Shown here: piece by piece, positions 15,906 through 23,845 of the stretch | Layout: each line of letters opens with the position of its first letter | Numbering within the stretch: the stretch's first letter is position 1 | Assembly (NCBI GenBank): GCA_902490445.1 | Contig: CABUDZ010000016.1 | Location: 1-28,450 of the forward strand | Reading direction: 5' to 3' | DNA from: an uncultured Collinsella sp. | Lineage (GTDB): Bacteria > Actinomycetota > Coriobacteriia > Coriobacteriales > Coriobacteriaceae | DNA length: 28,450 bases | Program-made: the position numbers and the translations under genes | The notes under the pieces: generated by a model | The model's input: the letters and a program-made list of their open reading frames with translations, nothing else | What the model was told of the DNA's origin: nothing | Database searches by the model: none

Positions 15906-17159
15906 TTAATCATTGAAGCGGGATTGGCGGCCGAAAGATAGGGCGGTGTCGCCGAACTTGTCTCGGACGGCATCGATCGCGACTGAGAGGTCGCGACGGT
16001 CGCTTGATTGGGCTCCGCGGTCGTCGACTTCGCAGAACAGGTCGGTCTGGATGCCGCCCTGATGGTCAAAGTCGCTCATCCCGATACCCGCCAGACGCAC
16101 ATGCATGCCTTCCTGCCAGATGTTGTCGAGCAGTTCGAGCGCAACCGCCACAAAGATGTTCTCATCGTCGGTGGGGTGGGGAAGCCGCCGCTGCGCCGTG
16201 CGTCCGCTGCCATACGAATACTTAAGCTTGAGCGTTACCGTGCCGCCCGTCAGTCCCTGACGGCGCAGGCGGCGTCCAACCGACTCTCCCAACAGCGCAA
16301 TCGCCGCTTCGATGTCCCCACGCTCAGTCAAATCTTTCGCAAAGGTGCGCTCATTGCTCACGGATTTAACCTCGCGTTCCTCATCGAGGCTTGTTACTTC
16401 GGATATTTCGAGTCCCAGCGCACGCTGGCGCATGCGTTCGCCGTTGACGCCAAAAATAGAGGCCAAGGTTGATTCCGGTGAACGTGACAGCTCGCCGAGC
16501 GTGTAGATGCGCATGCGGCGCAGTCGCTCCTCGGCCGAGCGCCCGATGCCGCTCATGGCAGATACCGGCAGCGCGGCCAAAAAGCGCTGCTCGGTTCCGG
16601 GGCGCACGATGGTCAGCCCAAACGGCTTATCCCGCTCGCTTGCGATCTTTGCGACCGTCTTGTTGCAGCCCACGCCAATGGAGCAGGTCACTCCCAGCGC
16701 TGCCACGCGGTCGCTTATACGCCGCGCAACCAGTAGCGGGTCTTCGGGCGCAAAGCGACCCGGTGTGATATCGATAAAGGCTTCGTCGATGGATACGCGC
16801 TCAACGCGCGGCGTCTCCTCGGCAAGAATCGCCATGACCTGCGCGCTCACCTCGCGGTAGCGATCAAAGTGCCCGTGCGTCCAAATGGCTTGCGGGCACA
16901 AGCGCCGCGCCTCGGCCGAGGCCATGGCAGAGTGCACGCCAAAGCGACGTGCCTCATACGAACACGTGGACACGACGCCACGCGAATCGGCGTCTCCGCC
17001 CACGATGAGCGGCTTTCCGCGCCATTCGGGATGATCGAGCATCTCCACGCTCGCAAAAAACGCATCGAGGTCCATGAGGCCCACCGCCGGACCCGTCCAG
17101 GGCGGCGGCGTGACGCCCATGGCATCCTCATAACCGTATGTATGTTCGCGTCTTTCCAT
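15906..17159 (-). CDS. dinB: DNA polymerase IV (Y-family translesion polymerase)
   Basis: A 417-residue Y-family polymerase that copies past damaged bases. The palm has D30 and D32 in LMDLDAFFASVE and the catalytic pair D125-E126 in VSIDEAFID. The helix-hairpin-helix zone is near SAMSGIGRSAEERLR, and the little-finger domain follows (SNERTFAKDL). IQTDLF at 370-375 resembles a beta-clamp binding motif, though it lies about 40 residues before the C-terminus. The ATG at 17159 has no ribosome binding site. The ATG at 17120 (residue 14) has GAGGA 4 nt upstream and is a real alternative; both leave the palm intact. It is the only minus-strand gene and probably its own transcript. Confidence 0.95.
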   Translation of the reverse strand: MERREHTYGYEDAMGVTPPPWTGPAVGLMDLDAFFASVEMLDHPEWRGKPLIVGGDADSRGVVSTCSYEARRFGVHSAMASAEARRLCPQAIWTHGHFDRYREVSAQVMAILAEETPRVERVSIDEAFIDITPGRFAPEDPLLVARRISDRVAALGVTCSIGVGCNKTVAKIASERDKPFGLTIVRPGTEQRFLAALPVSAMSGIGRSAEERLRRMRIYTLGELSRSPESTLASIFGVNGERMRQRALGLEISEVTSLDEEREVKSVSNERTFAKDLTERGDIEAAIALLGESVGRRLRRQGLTGGTVTLKLKYSYGSGRTAQRRLPHPTDDENIFVAVALELLDNIWQEGMHVRLAGIGMSDFDHQGGIQTDLFCEVDDRGAQSSDRRDLSVAIDAVRDKFGDTALSFGRQSRFND

Positions 17160-17165
17160 GTCATG

Positions 17166-17171
17166 AGTATA
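17166..17171 (-). promoter_or_regulatory. Possible -10 box of dinB
   Basis: Read on the minus strand the sequence is TATACT, 5 of 6 to the -10 consensus. It would start transcription close to the ATG at 17159, giving either a leaderless message or a leader of about 39 nt for the start at 17120. No -35 box is recognisable at the right distance, so the call is weak. Confidence 0.3.
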
Positions 17172-17275
17172 CCGCGCAGCTCATGTGGGGTGCGTGTATG
17201 TGCTTGCAAATCCCGAATTCTTGTCTAAGATATGGATTTGCCCTCGACTACACCGAAGAAGTTGGTCTCACGGAC

Positions 17276-17304
17276 TTCACCTGCCCGCGTCGATGGCGTA
17301 TTAT
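17276..17304 (+). promoter_or_regulatory. Promoter of the rpsP operon
   Basis: TTCACC at 17276-17281 and TATTAT at 17299-17304 are separated by exactly 17 bp. The predicted transcript starts near 17311, giving a leader of about 50 nt. That leader contains a small hairpin, GCAGC (17327-17331) with GCTGC (17337-17341), just before GGAGGAG. Confidence 0.65.
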
Positions 17305-17360
17305 GTTCAACTGTTTGTTTGTAGTTGCAGCCTAAAGCTGCTTGGTTGGAGGAGTTTCCT

Positions 17361-17702
17361 TTGGCAGTCAAGATTCGCCTTGCTCGTCACGGCGCTAAGA
17401 AGCGTCCGTACTACCGTGTCGTCGTCGCCGATTCCCGCGCCCCGCGTGACGGTCGTATCATCGAGGAGGTTGGCCGCTACAACCCGATGACCGCCCCCAA
17501 GACCATCAATCTCGACCTCGAGAAGATCGCCGACTGGCAGTCCAAGGGCGCTCAGCTCACCGACGCCGTCGCCGCTCTGGTCAAGGCCGCCAACGAGGGC
17601 GAGAAGACCGAGACCGTCGTCAAGAAGTCCAAGAAGCAGCTCGCCAAAGAGGCCGAGGGCGCTAAGGCTGCCGCTGAGGCCGCTGAGGGCGCCGAGGAGT
17701 AA
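17361..17702 (+). CDS. rpsP: 30S ribosomal protein S16
   Basis: A 113-residue S16, with the family start AVKIRLARHGAKKRPYYRVV and the GRYNP motif. S16 helps fold the 5' domain of 16S rRNA. The conserved protein ends near residue 85; the last 30 residues are an Ala/Glu/Lys-rich tail, as in L21 of this window. The start is TTG 17361 with GGAGGAG at 17348-17354, 6 nt away; an upstream in-frame ATG at 17325 would add non-conserved residues and has no site. It is the first gene of the unit with khpA, rimM and trmD. ffh, which sits near rpsP in many bacteria, is not here. Confidence 0.96.
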   Translation: MAVKIRLARHGAKKRPYYRVVVADSRAPRDGRIIEEVGRYNPMTAPKTINLDLEKIADWQSKGAQLTDAVAALVKAANEGEKTETVVKKSKKQLAKEAEGAKAAAEAAEGAEE

Positions 17703-17705
17703 ATC

Positions 17706-17990
17706 GTGCCTGAGGTTGACGCTGCACAGCTCGAGGGTGAGGCAATGCTCTCAGATCGCATCGCCGATCTCGTCGAATATCTCGTTGTTCAGATCGTCGA
17801 CGACCCGGATTCCGTGAGCCTTGAGGTCATTGATGGTGATGACGCCTCTACGATTGAGGTTTCTGTCGCCGAGGATGACGTCGCTAAGGTCATCGGCCGT
17901 CGTGGCCGTACCATCAAGGCCATTCGCACGCTCGCCCGTGCACTGGCCGCTCGCCTCGACACTGCTGTCGAGGTAGAGGTTCTGGGCTAG
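17706..17990 (+). CDS. khpA: KH-domain RNA-binding protein KhpA
   Basis: A 94-residue single KH-domain protein with the RNA-gripping loop GRRG at 64-67 in VIGRRGRTIKAIRTLARA. Homologues encoded between rpsP and rimM bind RNA, often with KhpB/EloR, and influence cell elongation and division. The start is GTG 17706, chosen because GAGGAG at 17694-17699 (inside the end of rpsP) lies 6 nt upstream. The first 13 residues are extra compared with the shortest homologues. It lies 3 bp after rpsP, so the two are translationally linked. Confidence 0.92.
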   Translation: MPEVDAAQLEGEAMLSDRIADLVEYLVVQIVDDPDSVSLEVIDGDDASTIEVSVAEDDVAKVIGRRGRTIKAIRTLARALAARLDTAVEVEVLG

Positions 17991-17994
17991 GACC

Positions 17995-18516
17995 TTGAGG
18001 TCCCAGTACAAAAACATCGCCCGTGTGGTCAAGCCGCACGGAAGGAAGGGGGAGGTCCTCGCGCAGCCGCTGCGGGGGCTTCCTTCTGTATTAGAGCCGG
18101 GTATGCGCGTCGCCCTGACGCCGCCGGCGCTCAAGCGCGACCGCTTTTGCACGGTCGTGTCCGTCACCGATACGGGCGATGGCGATCTGGTCTCGTTTGA
18201 GGGCATTGACGACTTGACGGCCGCCGAGGGCATCACGGGATGCTATGTGCTGGCAAATCGTGACGACTTTGAGCTCGATTCGCTCGACGCCGCCTATACC
18301 GACCTGATGGGTCGCGAGGTGGTCGACGAGCGCTTCGGTTCGCTCGGCACGATTGTCGAGATCATGTCGACGCCTGCCAACGATGTTTGGGTTGTCGAAG
18401 GCGATCGGTACGGCGAGGTACTGATTCCCGTGATCGAGCAGGTTGTGCTCGATCTTCCCGATGCAGGAACAATTTCCGTCCACGTGATGGATGGCTTGAT
18501 CGATATGGACAAGTAG
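17995..18516 (+). CDS. rimM: 16S rRNA processing protein RimM
   Basis: A 173-residue two-domain protein: an N-terminal RimM beta-barrel at about 5-90 (NIARVVKPHGRKGEVLAQPL) and a C-terminal PRC-barrel at about 97-173 (NDVWVVEGDRYGEVLIPVIE). It binds S19 and helps mature the head of the 30S subunit. The start is TTG 17995, 4 bp after khpA, with a weak AGGA at 17989-17992. No better start exists before the conserved IARVVKPHG. It precedes trmD as in most bacteria. Confidence 0.93.
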   Translation: MRSQYKNIARVVKPHGRKGEVLAQPLRGLPSVLEPGMRVALTPPALKRDRFCTVVSVTDTGDGDLVSFEGIDDLTAAEGITGCYVLANRDDFELDSLDAAYTDLMGREVVDERFGSLGTIVEIMSTPANDVWVVEGDRYGEVLIPVIEQVVLDLPDAGTISVHVMDGLIDMDK

Positions 18517-18526
18517 GGAGGACAAC

Positions 18527-19285
18527 ATGCTGATTGAGACCCTTTCGGTCTTTCCCGAGATGTTTGAGCCCGTCATGTCCACGTCGATCTTGGGCCGCGC
18601 CCGCAAGGCCGGCCTTTTTGATTTTAAGGCGTATAACCTGCGTGACTGGACGCACGACCGCCATCGTACCGTCGATGACGAGCCGTACGGCGGCGGGCAG
18701 GGCATGCTCATGAAGGTCGAGCCTATCGCCGAGGCCATCGAGGCCATTAGCGCGGAGGGCCCCAAGCCCACGGTGGTGTTCTTCACTCCCTGCGGCGAGC
18801 CCTTTACGCAGCATGTGGCCGAGCGCCTGCTCAAAAGTGAGCGTCTGCTGTTTGTTTGCAGCCGTTACGAGGGTGTCGACGAGCGTGCCTATGCGTATGC
18901 CGACGAGCGTCTGTCGATTGGCGATTACGTGCTCACGGGCGGCGAGCTTCCCGCTATGGTCGTTGCCGATGCCGTCGTACGCCTAATTCCCGGCGCCCTT
19001 GGTGACGAGATGAGCAACGTGGACGAGTCATTCTCGACTGCCGAGGACGGTGGTCTGCTCGAGTACGCGCAGTACACCCGTCCTGCCGAGTTCAACGGCG
19101 AGGGCGTGCCTCCAGTGCTCGTGAGCGGTGATCACGCCAAGGTCGATGCCTGGCGTCGCAAGAACGCCATCGAGCGTACCTGCCGCTGGCGCCCCGACCT
19201 GATCGAGACGGCGCGGCTTACGCCCGAGGAGCGCGCTTACGCTCAGGAGATCCTTGACGCTTCGTATTCGCAGAGCGAGGAGTGA
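18527..19285 (+). CDS. trmD: tRNA (guanine-N1-)-methyltransferase TrmD
   Basis: A 252-residue SPOUT methyltransferase that makes m1G37 next to the anticodon, preventing frameshifting. Signatures are LSVFPEMFEPV at the N-terminus, PYGGGQGM (53-60), RYEGVDER (113-120) and the knot SIGDYVLTGGE (130-140), with YTRPAEFNG (183-191) beyond. The length is normal. The ATG at 18527 follows GGGAGG at about 18515-18520. Its stop overlaps a possible GTG start of lepB. rplS, which normally follows trmD, is missing here and found 8 kb downstream. Confidence 0.97.
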   Translation: MLIETLSVFPEMFEPVMSTSILGRARKAGLFDFKAYNLRDWTHDRHRTVDDEPYGGGQGMLMKVEPIAEAIEAISAEGPKPTVVFFTPCGEPFTQHVAERLLKSERLLFVCSRYEGVDERAYAYADERLSIGDYVLTGGELPAMVVADAVVRLIPGALGDEMSNVDESFSTAEDGGLLEYAQYTRPAEFNGEGVPPVLVSGDHAKVDAWRRKNAIERTCRWRPDLIETARLTPEERAYAQEILDASYSQSEE

Positions 19286-19287
19286 AT

Positions 19288-19851
19288 ATGGTTCCTACGC
19301 AACATTCCGCGTTGAGGGGCGCTTTTGAGTGGATCGCGGTCATCGCAATCGCGCTCGTGGCCACCTTCCTGATCCGCACCTTTGTGGTCGAGCCCTTTGT
19401 GGTGCCCACCGGCTCCATGGAGGACACGATCGAGATTGGCGACCAGATCCTGGCACAAAAGGTGAGCCTCGAGCTCGGTCAGCCCGTCAAACAGGGTGAT
19501 ATCGTGGTGTTCCATAACCCCGATGCCACGTCCGAGCATGATGTGCTGGTAAAGCGCGTCATCGCCACGGCCGGTCAGACGGTCGACCTTCAGGACGGCA
19601 AGGTCGTCGTCGACGGCCAGGCGCTCGATGAGGACTATACGACCGGCATGAGCTGGCCGCTTTCGGTCCAGGCGCCCGCCGCCCAGATGAGCTATCCCTA
19701 CACCGTCCCCGACGGCTGCGTGTGGGTGATGGGCGACAACCGCGAGAACTCAGCCGACTCACGCTACTTTGGTCCCGTTGATCGCTCTGATTTGATCGCC
19801 GTGGCGCTCGTGCGTTACTGGCCGCTTAACCGTCTGGGCGCTATCGACTAA
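19288..19851 (+). CDS. lepB: Signal peptidase I
   Basis: A 187-residue type I signal peptidase that cleaves signal peptides from secreted proteins at the outer face of the membrane. It has one N-terminal membrane helix at about 14-31. The catalytic serine is S43 in VPTGSMEDT and the catalytic lysine K89 in LVKRVIA, followed by GDNRENSADSRYFGPV. This is the compact single-helix form of Gram-positive type. The ATG at 19288 has GAGGAG at 19277-19282; the overlapping GTG at 19282 would add two residues. It lies directly behind trmD and is probably co-transcribed with the rpsP unit. Confidence 0.94.
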   Translation: MVPTQHSALRGAFEWIAVIAIALVATFLIRTFVVEPFVVPTGSMEDTIEIGDQILAQKVSLELGQPVKQGDIVVFHNPDATSEHDVLVKRVIATAGQTVDLQDGKVVVDGQALDEDYTTGMSWPLSVQAPAAQMSYPYTVPDGCVWVMGDNRENSADSRYFGPVDRSDLIAVALVRYWPLNRLGAID

Positions 19852-19861
19852 AAACCGCTAT

Positions 19862-19869
19862 GGTACAGT
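19862..19869 (+). promoter_or_regulatory. Possible extended -10 element upstream of glyQ
   Basis: TGGTACAGT at about 19861-19869 fits an extended -10 (TG, one base, TACAGT). There is no recognisable -35 at 16-18 bp. If used, transcription starts near 19876 with a 35-nt leader, too short for a T-box. Read-through from lepB is equally possible. Confidence 0.3.
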
Positions 19870-19910
19870 ACCTAACCGTGTAATCGTTTCGACGAGGGGA
19901 TATTAGAGGC

Positions 19911-20822
19911 ATGAACGCTTCATCGCTTTCCTTCCAAGACATCATCCTGCGCCTCCAGCAGTACTGGGGCGAGCAGGGCTGCGTCATTATGCAGCCCTAT
20001 GACTCCGAGGTCGGTGCCGGTACCTTCCACACCGCGACCACGCTGCGCTCGCTCGGTCCCGCCGAGTGGCGCACCTGCTATGCGCAGCCCTGCCGCCGTC
20101 CCGCCGACGGCCGCTACGGCGAGAATCCCAACCGCATGCAGCACTACTATCAGTTCCAGGTGCTCATCAAGCCCTCGCCGGTCAACGCCCAGGAGCTTTA
20201 TCTGGGGTCTCTTGCCGCCATTGGCTTGGACCCCAACGACCATGACGTTCGTTTTGTCGAGGACGACTGGGAGAGCCCGACGCTCGGCGCCTGGGGCCTT
20301 GGCTGGGAGGTCTGGCTCAACGGCATGGAGGTTACGCAGTTCACGTACTTCCAGCAGGTGGGCGGTATCGAGGTCGACCCCGTGCCCGTCGAGATCACCT
20401 ATGGCCTGGAGCGTATCGCTATGTACGCCCAGGGCGTCAACTCGGTCTACGATCTGGTGTGGAGCTACCTGCCCGATGGCACGCCCATGACCTACGGCGA
20501 CGTGTTCCTCGAGAACGAGCGCGAGTTCAGTGCCTATAACTTTGAGGTCGCTAACGTCGAGATGATGCGTCAGAAGTTTGACGACTACGAGGCCGAGTGC
20601 CATTCCTGCCTGGAGCGCAAGCTGCCGTTGCCGGCCTACGACTGCGTCATGAAGTGCAGTCACGCCTTTAACCTGCTCGATGCCCGCGGCGCCCTGTCCG
20701 CGGTCGAGCGTGCCAACTACATCCTGCGCGTCCGCGCCGTCGCCAAGGCGTGCTGCGAGGCCTACATGGCCGAGGTCGCCGGAGTGAACGAGAATGCCGA
20801 CCAGGAAGGCGAGGTGGCGTAA
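19911..20822 (+). CDS. glyQ: Glycyl-tRNA synthetase alpha subunit
   Basis: A 303-residue alpha subunit of the bacterial alpha2-beta2 glycyl-tRNA synthetase, which holds the aminoacylation site. Visible signatures are IIMQPYD-type VIMQPYDSEVGAGTFH (25-40), YAQPCRRPADGRYGENPNR (57-75) and VTQFTYFQQVGG (about 139-150). The length is normal. The ATG at 19911 has TTAGAGG just upstream. It lies 3 bp before glyS. Many other Actinobacteria use the single-chain alpha2 enzyme, so this two-subunit form is a lineage clue. No T-box or other leader RNA precedes it. Confidence 0.97.
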   Translation: MNASSLSFQDIILRLQQYWGEQGCVIMQPYDSEVGAGTFHTATTLRSLGPAEWRTCYAQPCRRPADGRYGENPNRMQHYYQFQVLIKPSPVNAQELYLGSLAAIGLDPNDHDVRFVEDDWESPTLGAWGLGWEVWLNGMEVTQFTYFQQVGGIEVDPVPVEITYGLERIAMYAQGVNSVYDLVWSYLPDGTPMTYGDVFLENEREFSAYNFEVANVEMMRQKFDDYEAECHSCLERKLPLPAYDCVMKCSHAFNLLDARGALSAVERANYILRVRAVAKACCEAYMAEVAGVNENADQEGEVA

Positions 20823-20825
20823 GCC

Positions 20826-22922
20826 ATGGCAGACGCTAAGGATTTCCTGTTTGAGATCGGTACGGAGGAAATGCCCTCTGCACCGCTGAATAATGCCGTC
20901 AAGCAGCTTGGCACCATGATCGCCAAGGGCCTCGATGAGGCCGGTCTGGCCCATGGCGAGGTCCGCGTGATCTCGAGCCCGCGTCGCCTGGCTGCGCTCG
21001 TTGCCGACGTCGCCACCGCGACCGATGAGGTTCACGAGGTCAAGCGTGGCCCTGCGGCCAACATCGCCTTCGACGCTGACGGTAACGCCACCAAGGCCGC
21101 CCAGGGCTTCGCCCGCAAGTGCGGTGTGGCTGCCGAGGATCTGGTCCGTCGCGAGGACACCGACGGCCGCGAGTACGTCTTTGCCGAGAAGAATATTCCT
21201 TCCGCACCGGCTACGCCGATTCTGACCGCTCTGTGCGAGAAGACCATCGCCGGCCTGCAGTGGCCCAACTACCGCTCTCAGCGCTGGGGCCACGAGCACG
21301 CCACCTTCGTGCGCCCGGTCCGTTGGATCTGCTGCCTTCTGGGCGAGGACGTTGTGCCCGTGTCGTTTGCCGACGTGACGAGCGGCAATACCACGCGCGG
21401 CCATCGCGTGCTTGGCCCCGGTGACCACGTTGTCGCTAGCCCCGCCGCCTACGAGCAAGTGCTCGAGGACGCCGGCGTGCTCTCTGCCGAGCGCCGTCGC
21501 GAGGCGATTCTCGCCGGTATCGCCGAGGTCGAGGCTGCCCGTCCCGGCTGCCATGTCGATACGCCCAAGAAGGTCTTCGAGGAGGTTATCAACCTCTGCG
21601 AGTGGCCGACGGTGCTCGTCGGTACCTTCGATGAGGAGTTCCTCAAGGTCCCGCACGAGATCATCTGCGAGTCCATGCTCACCAACCAGCGCTACTTCCC
21701 GATCTATGACGGCGAGGGCAAGCTCACGCGTGAGTTCGTGGTCGTTTCCAACAGCAAGCCCGAGAATGCCGAGCGCGTGATCGACGGCAACGAGCGCGTC
21801 GTGCGCGCACGTCTGGACGATGCCAAGTTCTTCTACGAGGAGGACCTGAAGATCTCCCTCGACGAGTTCCGTGAGCGTCTGGCCAAGGTTGCCTTCCAGG
21901 AGAAACTCGGTAGCGTGCTCGCCAAGTCCGAGCGTATTGAGCAGCTCGCGCTCGCTATTGCCCGCGAGGCTCACCTGGGTGCCCATCTTGCCGCCGACGC
22001 TGCTCGCGCCGCGCACCTGTGCAAGGCCGACCTGGTATCCAACGCCGTCGTCGAATTCACGAGCCAGCAGGGCGTGATGGGCGGTTACTACGCCACCGCG
22101 ATGGGGGAGAACGACGAGGTCGCCCACGCCATTCGCGATCACTATCGTCCCCGCTTTGCCGGCGACGAGCTGCCCGAGGGCACCGCTGGCTGCATCGTGG
22201 CCTGCGCCGACAAGCTCGATACCATCGCCGGTATCTTTGCCATCGGCGAGCCCCCGACCGGCTCCTCCGACCCCTACGCGCTGCGTCGTGCCGCTATCGG
22301 CATCATCAACATCCTGCGCGACCGTCTGCCGATCGACCCCACGTCGCTCATCGACTTCGCCCTCGAGCTCTACAGTGAGCAGGGCATTGAGTTCGACGCC
22401 GCCGAGGTCGCCCAGCAGGTTCGCGACTTCTTCCACGGCCGCCTGGTGAGCATGGCCCGCGACGAGAAGATTCCGGCCGATACCGTCGCCGCCGTCTCCG
22501 CGGTGCACATCATCGCCCCGTCCGTCTTCTTCGCCCGCTGCGCCGCCCTCGACGAGGCCCGTAAGAACGACGCTGAGACCTTCGACAACCTGGCGACCGC
22601 CTATGCCCGCGCCGCGCACATCTCCAAGCCCGAGCTGGGTGCTGAGTACGACCGCGCCCTGATGGGCGAGGTTGAGCTTGCGCTTGCCGACGCCTCCGAG
22701 GCCGCTCAGACCGCCGTCGATGCTGCTCTCGCTGCCGAGGATTACCCGGCAGCATTTGCCGCCCTCGCCGCCCTGCGTGCCCCCATCGACCGTTTCTTCG
22801 ACGAGGTCATGGTTATGGACAAGGACGAGCAGCTTCGCGATAATCGCCTTAAGCTGCTCAACCGCTTCGAGGCCGTTTTCTCCGGCATCGCCAACATCGG
22901 TGAGCTTGCCCGCAAAAAGTAA
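20826..22922 (+). CDS. glyS: Glycyl-tRNA synthetase beta subunit
   Basis: A 698-residue beta subunit that binds and positions tRNA-Gly. It begins with FLFEIGTEEMPSAPL, typical of the family, and contains ADLVSNAVVEFTSQQGVMGG (about 401-420) from the HD-like region and GSSDPYALRRAA (479-490). The C-terminal DALR-type anticodon-binding domain is at about 580-690. The length is normal and no frame disruption is seen. The ATG at 20826 is 3 bp after glyQ. The PPDK regulator gene follows after 34 bp and could be co-transcribed. Confidence 0.97.
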   Translation: MADAKDFLFEIGTEEMPSAPLNNAVKQLGTMIAKGLDEAGLAHGEVRVISSPRRLAALVADVATATDEVHEVKRGPAANIAFDADGNATKAAQGFARKCGVAAEDLVRREDTDGREYVFAEKNIPSAPATPILTALCEKTIAGLQWPNYRSQRWGHEHATFVRPVRWICCLLGEDVVPVSFADVTSGNTTRGHRVLGPGDHVVASPAAYEQVLEDAGVLSAERRREAILAGIAEVEAARPGCHVDTPKKVFEEVINLCEWPTVLVGTFDEEFLKVPHEIICESMLTNQRYFPIYDGEGKLTREFVVVSNSKPENAERVIDGNERVVRARLDDAKFFYEEDLKISLDEFRERLAKVAFQEKLGSVLAKSERIEQLALAIAREAHLGAHLAADAARAAHLCKADLVSNAVVEFTSQQGVMGGYYATAMGENDEVAHAIRDHYRPRFAGDELPEGTAGCIVACADKLDTIAGIFAIGEPPTGSSDPYALRRAAIGIINILRDRLPIDPTSLIDFALELYSEQGIEFDAAEVAQQVRDFFHGRLVSMARDEKIPADTVAAVSAVHIIAPSVFFARCAALDEARKNDAETFDNLATAYARAAHISKPELGAEYDRALMGEVELALADASEAAQTAVDAALAAEDYPAAFAALAALRAPIDRFFDEVMVMDKDEQLRDNRLKLLNRFEAVFSGIANIGELARKK

Positions 22923-22930
22923 GCCAGCCT

Positions 22931-22944
22931 GCGCATAAGCGCAA
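22931..22944 (+). promoter_or_regulatory. Mini-hairpin before the PPDK regulator ribosome binding site
   Basis: TGCGC-ATAA-GCGCA at 22931-22944 is a 5-bp stem with a 4-nt loop, touching the ribosome binding site AAAAGGAG at 22944-22951. The same motif with one base changed precedes ppdK at 24149-24162. Function unknown; see findings. Confidence 0.45.
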
Positions 22945-22956
22945 AAGGAGCCCCGC

Positions 22957-23832
22957 ATGGATTGCCCGGTCACCGCTCGTCCCACCGTTATCGTTATCTC
23001 CGACTCGCTCGGTGATACCGCTTGTGAGGTGGTGCTTGCGGCGTCCGGGCAATTTGATGAAGGGGCTTTTCGTGTTTTGCGTCTGCCTAAGGTGACCTCT
23101 GTGGAGCAGGTCAAGTCATTTGTGGGGCCGCGCGTCGATGCGGACCATCGCGATATTGCCGTGTTCCACACCATTGTCGATCCGGCGCTTCGCGCCCGCG
23201 TGCTCGATTACCTGGGTATGCTGCATATCCGTTCGGTCGACCTGATCGGCCCGACGCTTGCCGTGCTGTCGTCGCTCATCGGTGTGCCGCCCAAGGGCGT
23301 TGCGGGCGTGATTCACAAGACCGATGACCGCTATTTCCATCGTATCGAGGCCATGGAGTATTTCGTTGAGCACGATGACGGTCGTGGTTGCGACGATCTG
23401 CCGGGTGCCGATATCGTGCTGCTGGGTGTGTCGCGTACATCCAAGACGCCGCTGTCGATGTATTTAGCCTATCAGGGCTACAAGGTCGCCAATGTCCCAC
23501 TGGCGCATGGCATGGAGCCGCCCAAGTCGATTTATGAGGTCGACCCGATGCGCCTGTTCGGCCTGATTTCGACCGTCGATGTGATTTCCGAAATTCGCGA
23601 TAGCCGCTTGAGCGATGACTACGCCCGTGCCGTTGCCGGCTCCTATGCGGAGCCCGAGAGCGTGCGTAGTGAGCTTGCGGAAGCCCGCGCGCTCATGAAA
23701 CGCCTGGGCTGCTTTGTAGTGCGTACCGACGGCAAAGCCATCGAGGAAAGCGCTGCCGAGATCATTGCTCATCTCGAAGAGATTCAAGAGGCAAGAGCCC
23801 GCCGTGCCGCCCGCCGCGCTCAACAGCAGTAG
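22957..23832 (+). CDS. ppsR: PPDK regulatory protein (bifunctional kinase/pyrophosphorylase, DUF299)
   Basis: A 291-residue member of the DUF299 family that switches pyruvate phosphate dikinase off by ADP-dependent threonine phosphorylation and on by phosphate-dependent removal. The start VIVISDSLGDTACEVV and the P-loop GVSRTSKT (157-164) are typical, as is YLAYQGYKVANVPL. The basic Arg/Ala/Gln end (RARRAARRAQQQ) is extra. The family also includes regulators of PEP synthase; the neighbouring ppdK gene argues for PPDK as the target. The ATG at 22957 has AAAAGGAG 5 nt upstream. It is separated from ppdK by 346 bases with a large inverted repeat, so the two are probably not one simple transcript. 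Confidence 0.93.
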   Translation: MDCPVTARPTVIVISDSLGDTACEVVLAASGQFDEGAFRVLRLPKVTSVEQVKSFVGPRVDADHRDIAVFHTIVDPALRARVLDYLGMLHIRSVDLIGPTLAVLSSLIGVPPKGVAGVIHKTDDRYFHRIEAMEYFVEHDDGRGCDDLPGADIVLLGVSRTSKTPLSMYLAYQGYKVANVPLAHGMEPPKSIYEVDPMRLFGLISTVDVISEIRDSRLSDDYARAVAGSYAEPESVRSELAEARALMKRLGCFVVRTDGKAIEESAAEIIAHLEEIQEARARRAARRAQQQ

Positions 23833-23845
23833 TCCTTTCTGTGAC

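Noticed and set aside
17135..17160. LexA (SOS) box near the dinB start
   Set aside because: On the minus strand only a half-site CGAAC is present, inside the coding sequence, with no matching GTTCG half.
19852..19910. T-box riboswitch before glyQS
   Set aside because: The gap is only 59 bases and contains neither a T-box sequence nor a terminator, although T-boxes are common before glyQS in Firmicutes.
19920..23174. An open frame of 1084 codons on the minus strand across glyQ, glyS and the start of the PPDK regulator gene
   Set aside because: It is antisense to three well-supported genes. In GC-rich genes that avoid TTA, CTA and TCA codons, the matching antisense frame lacks stops. Its product is Gly/Val/Leu/Asp-rich low complexity with no recognisable motif.
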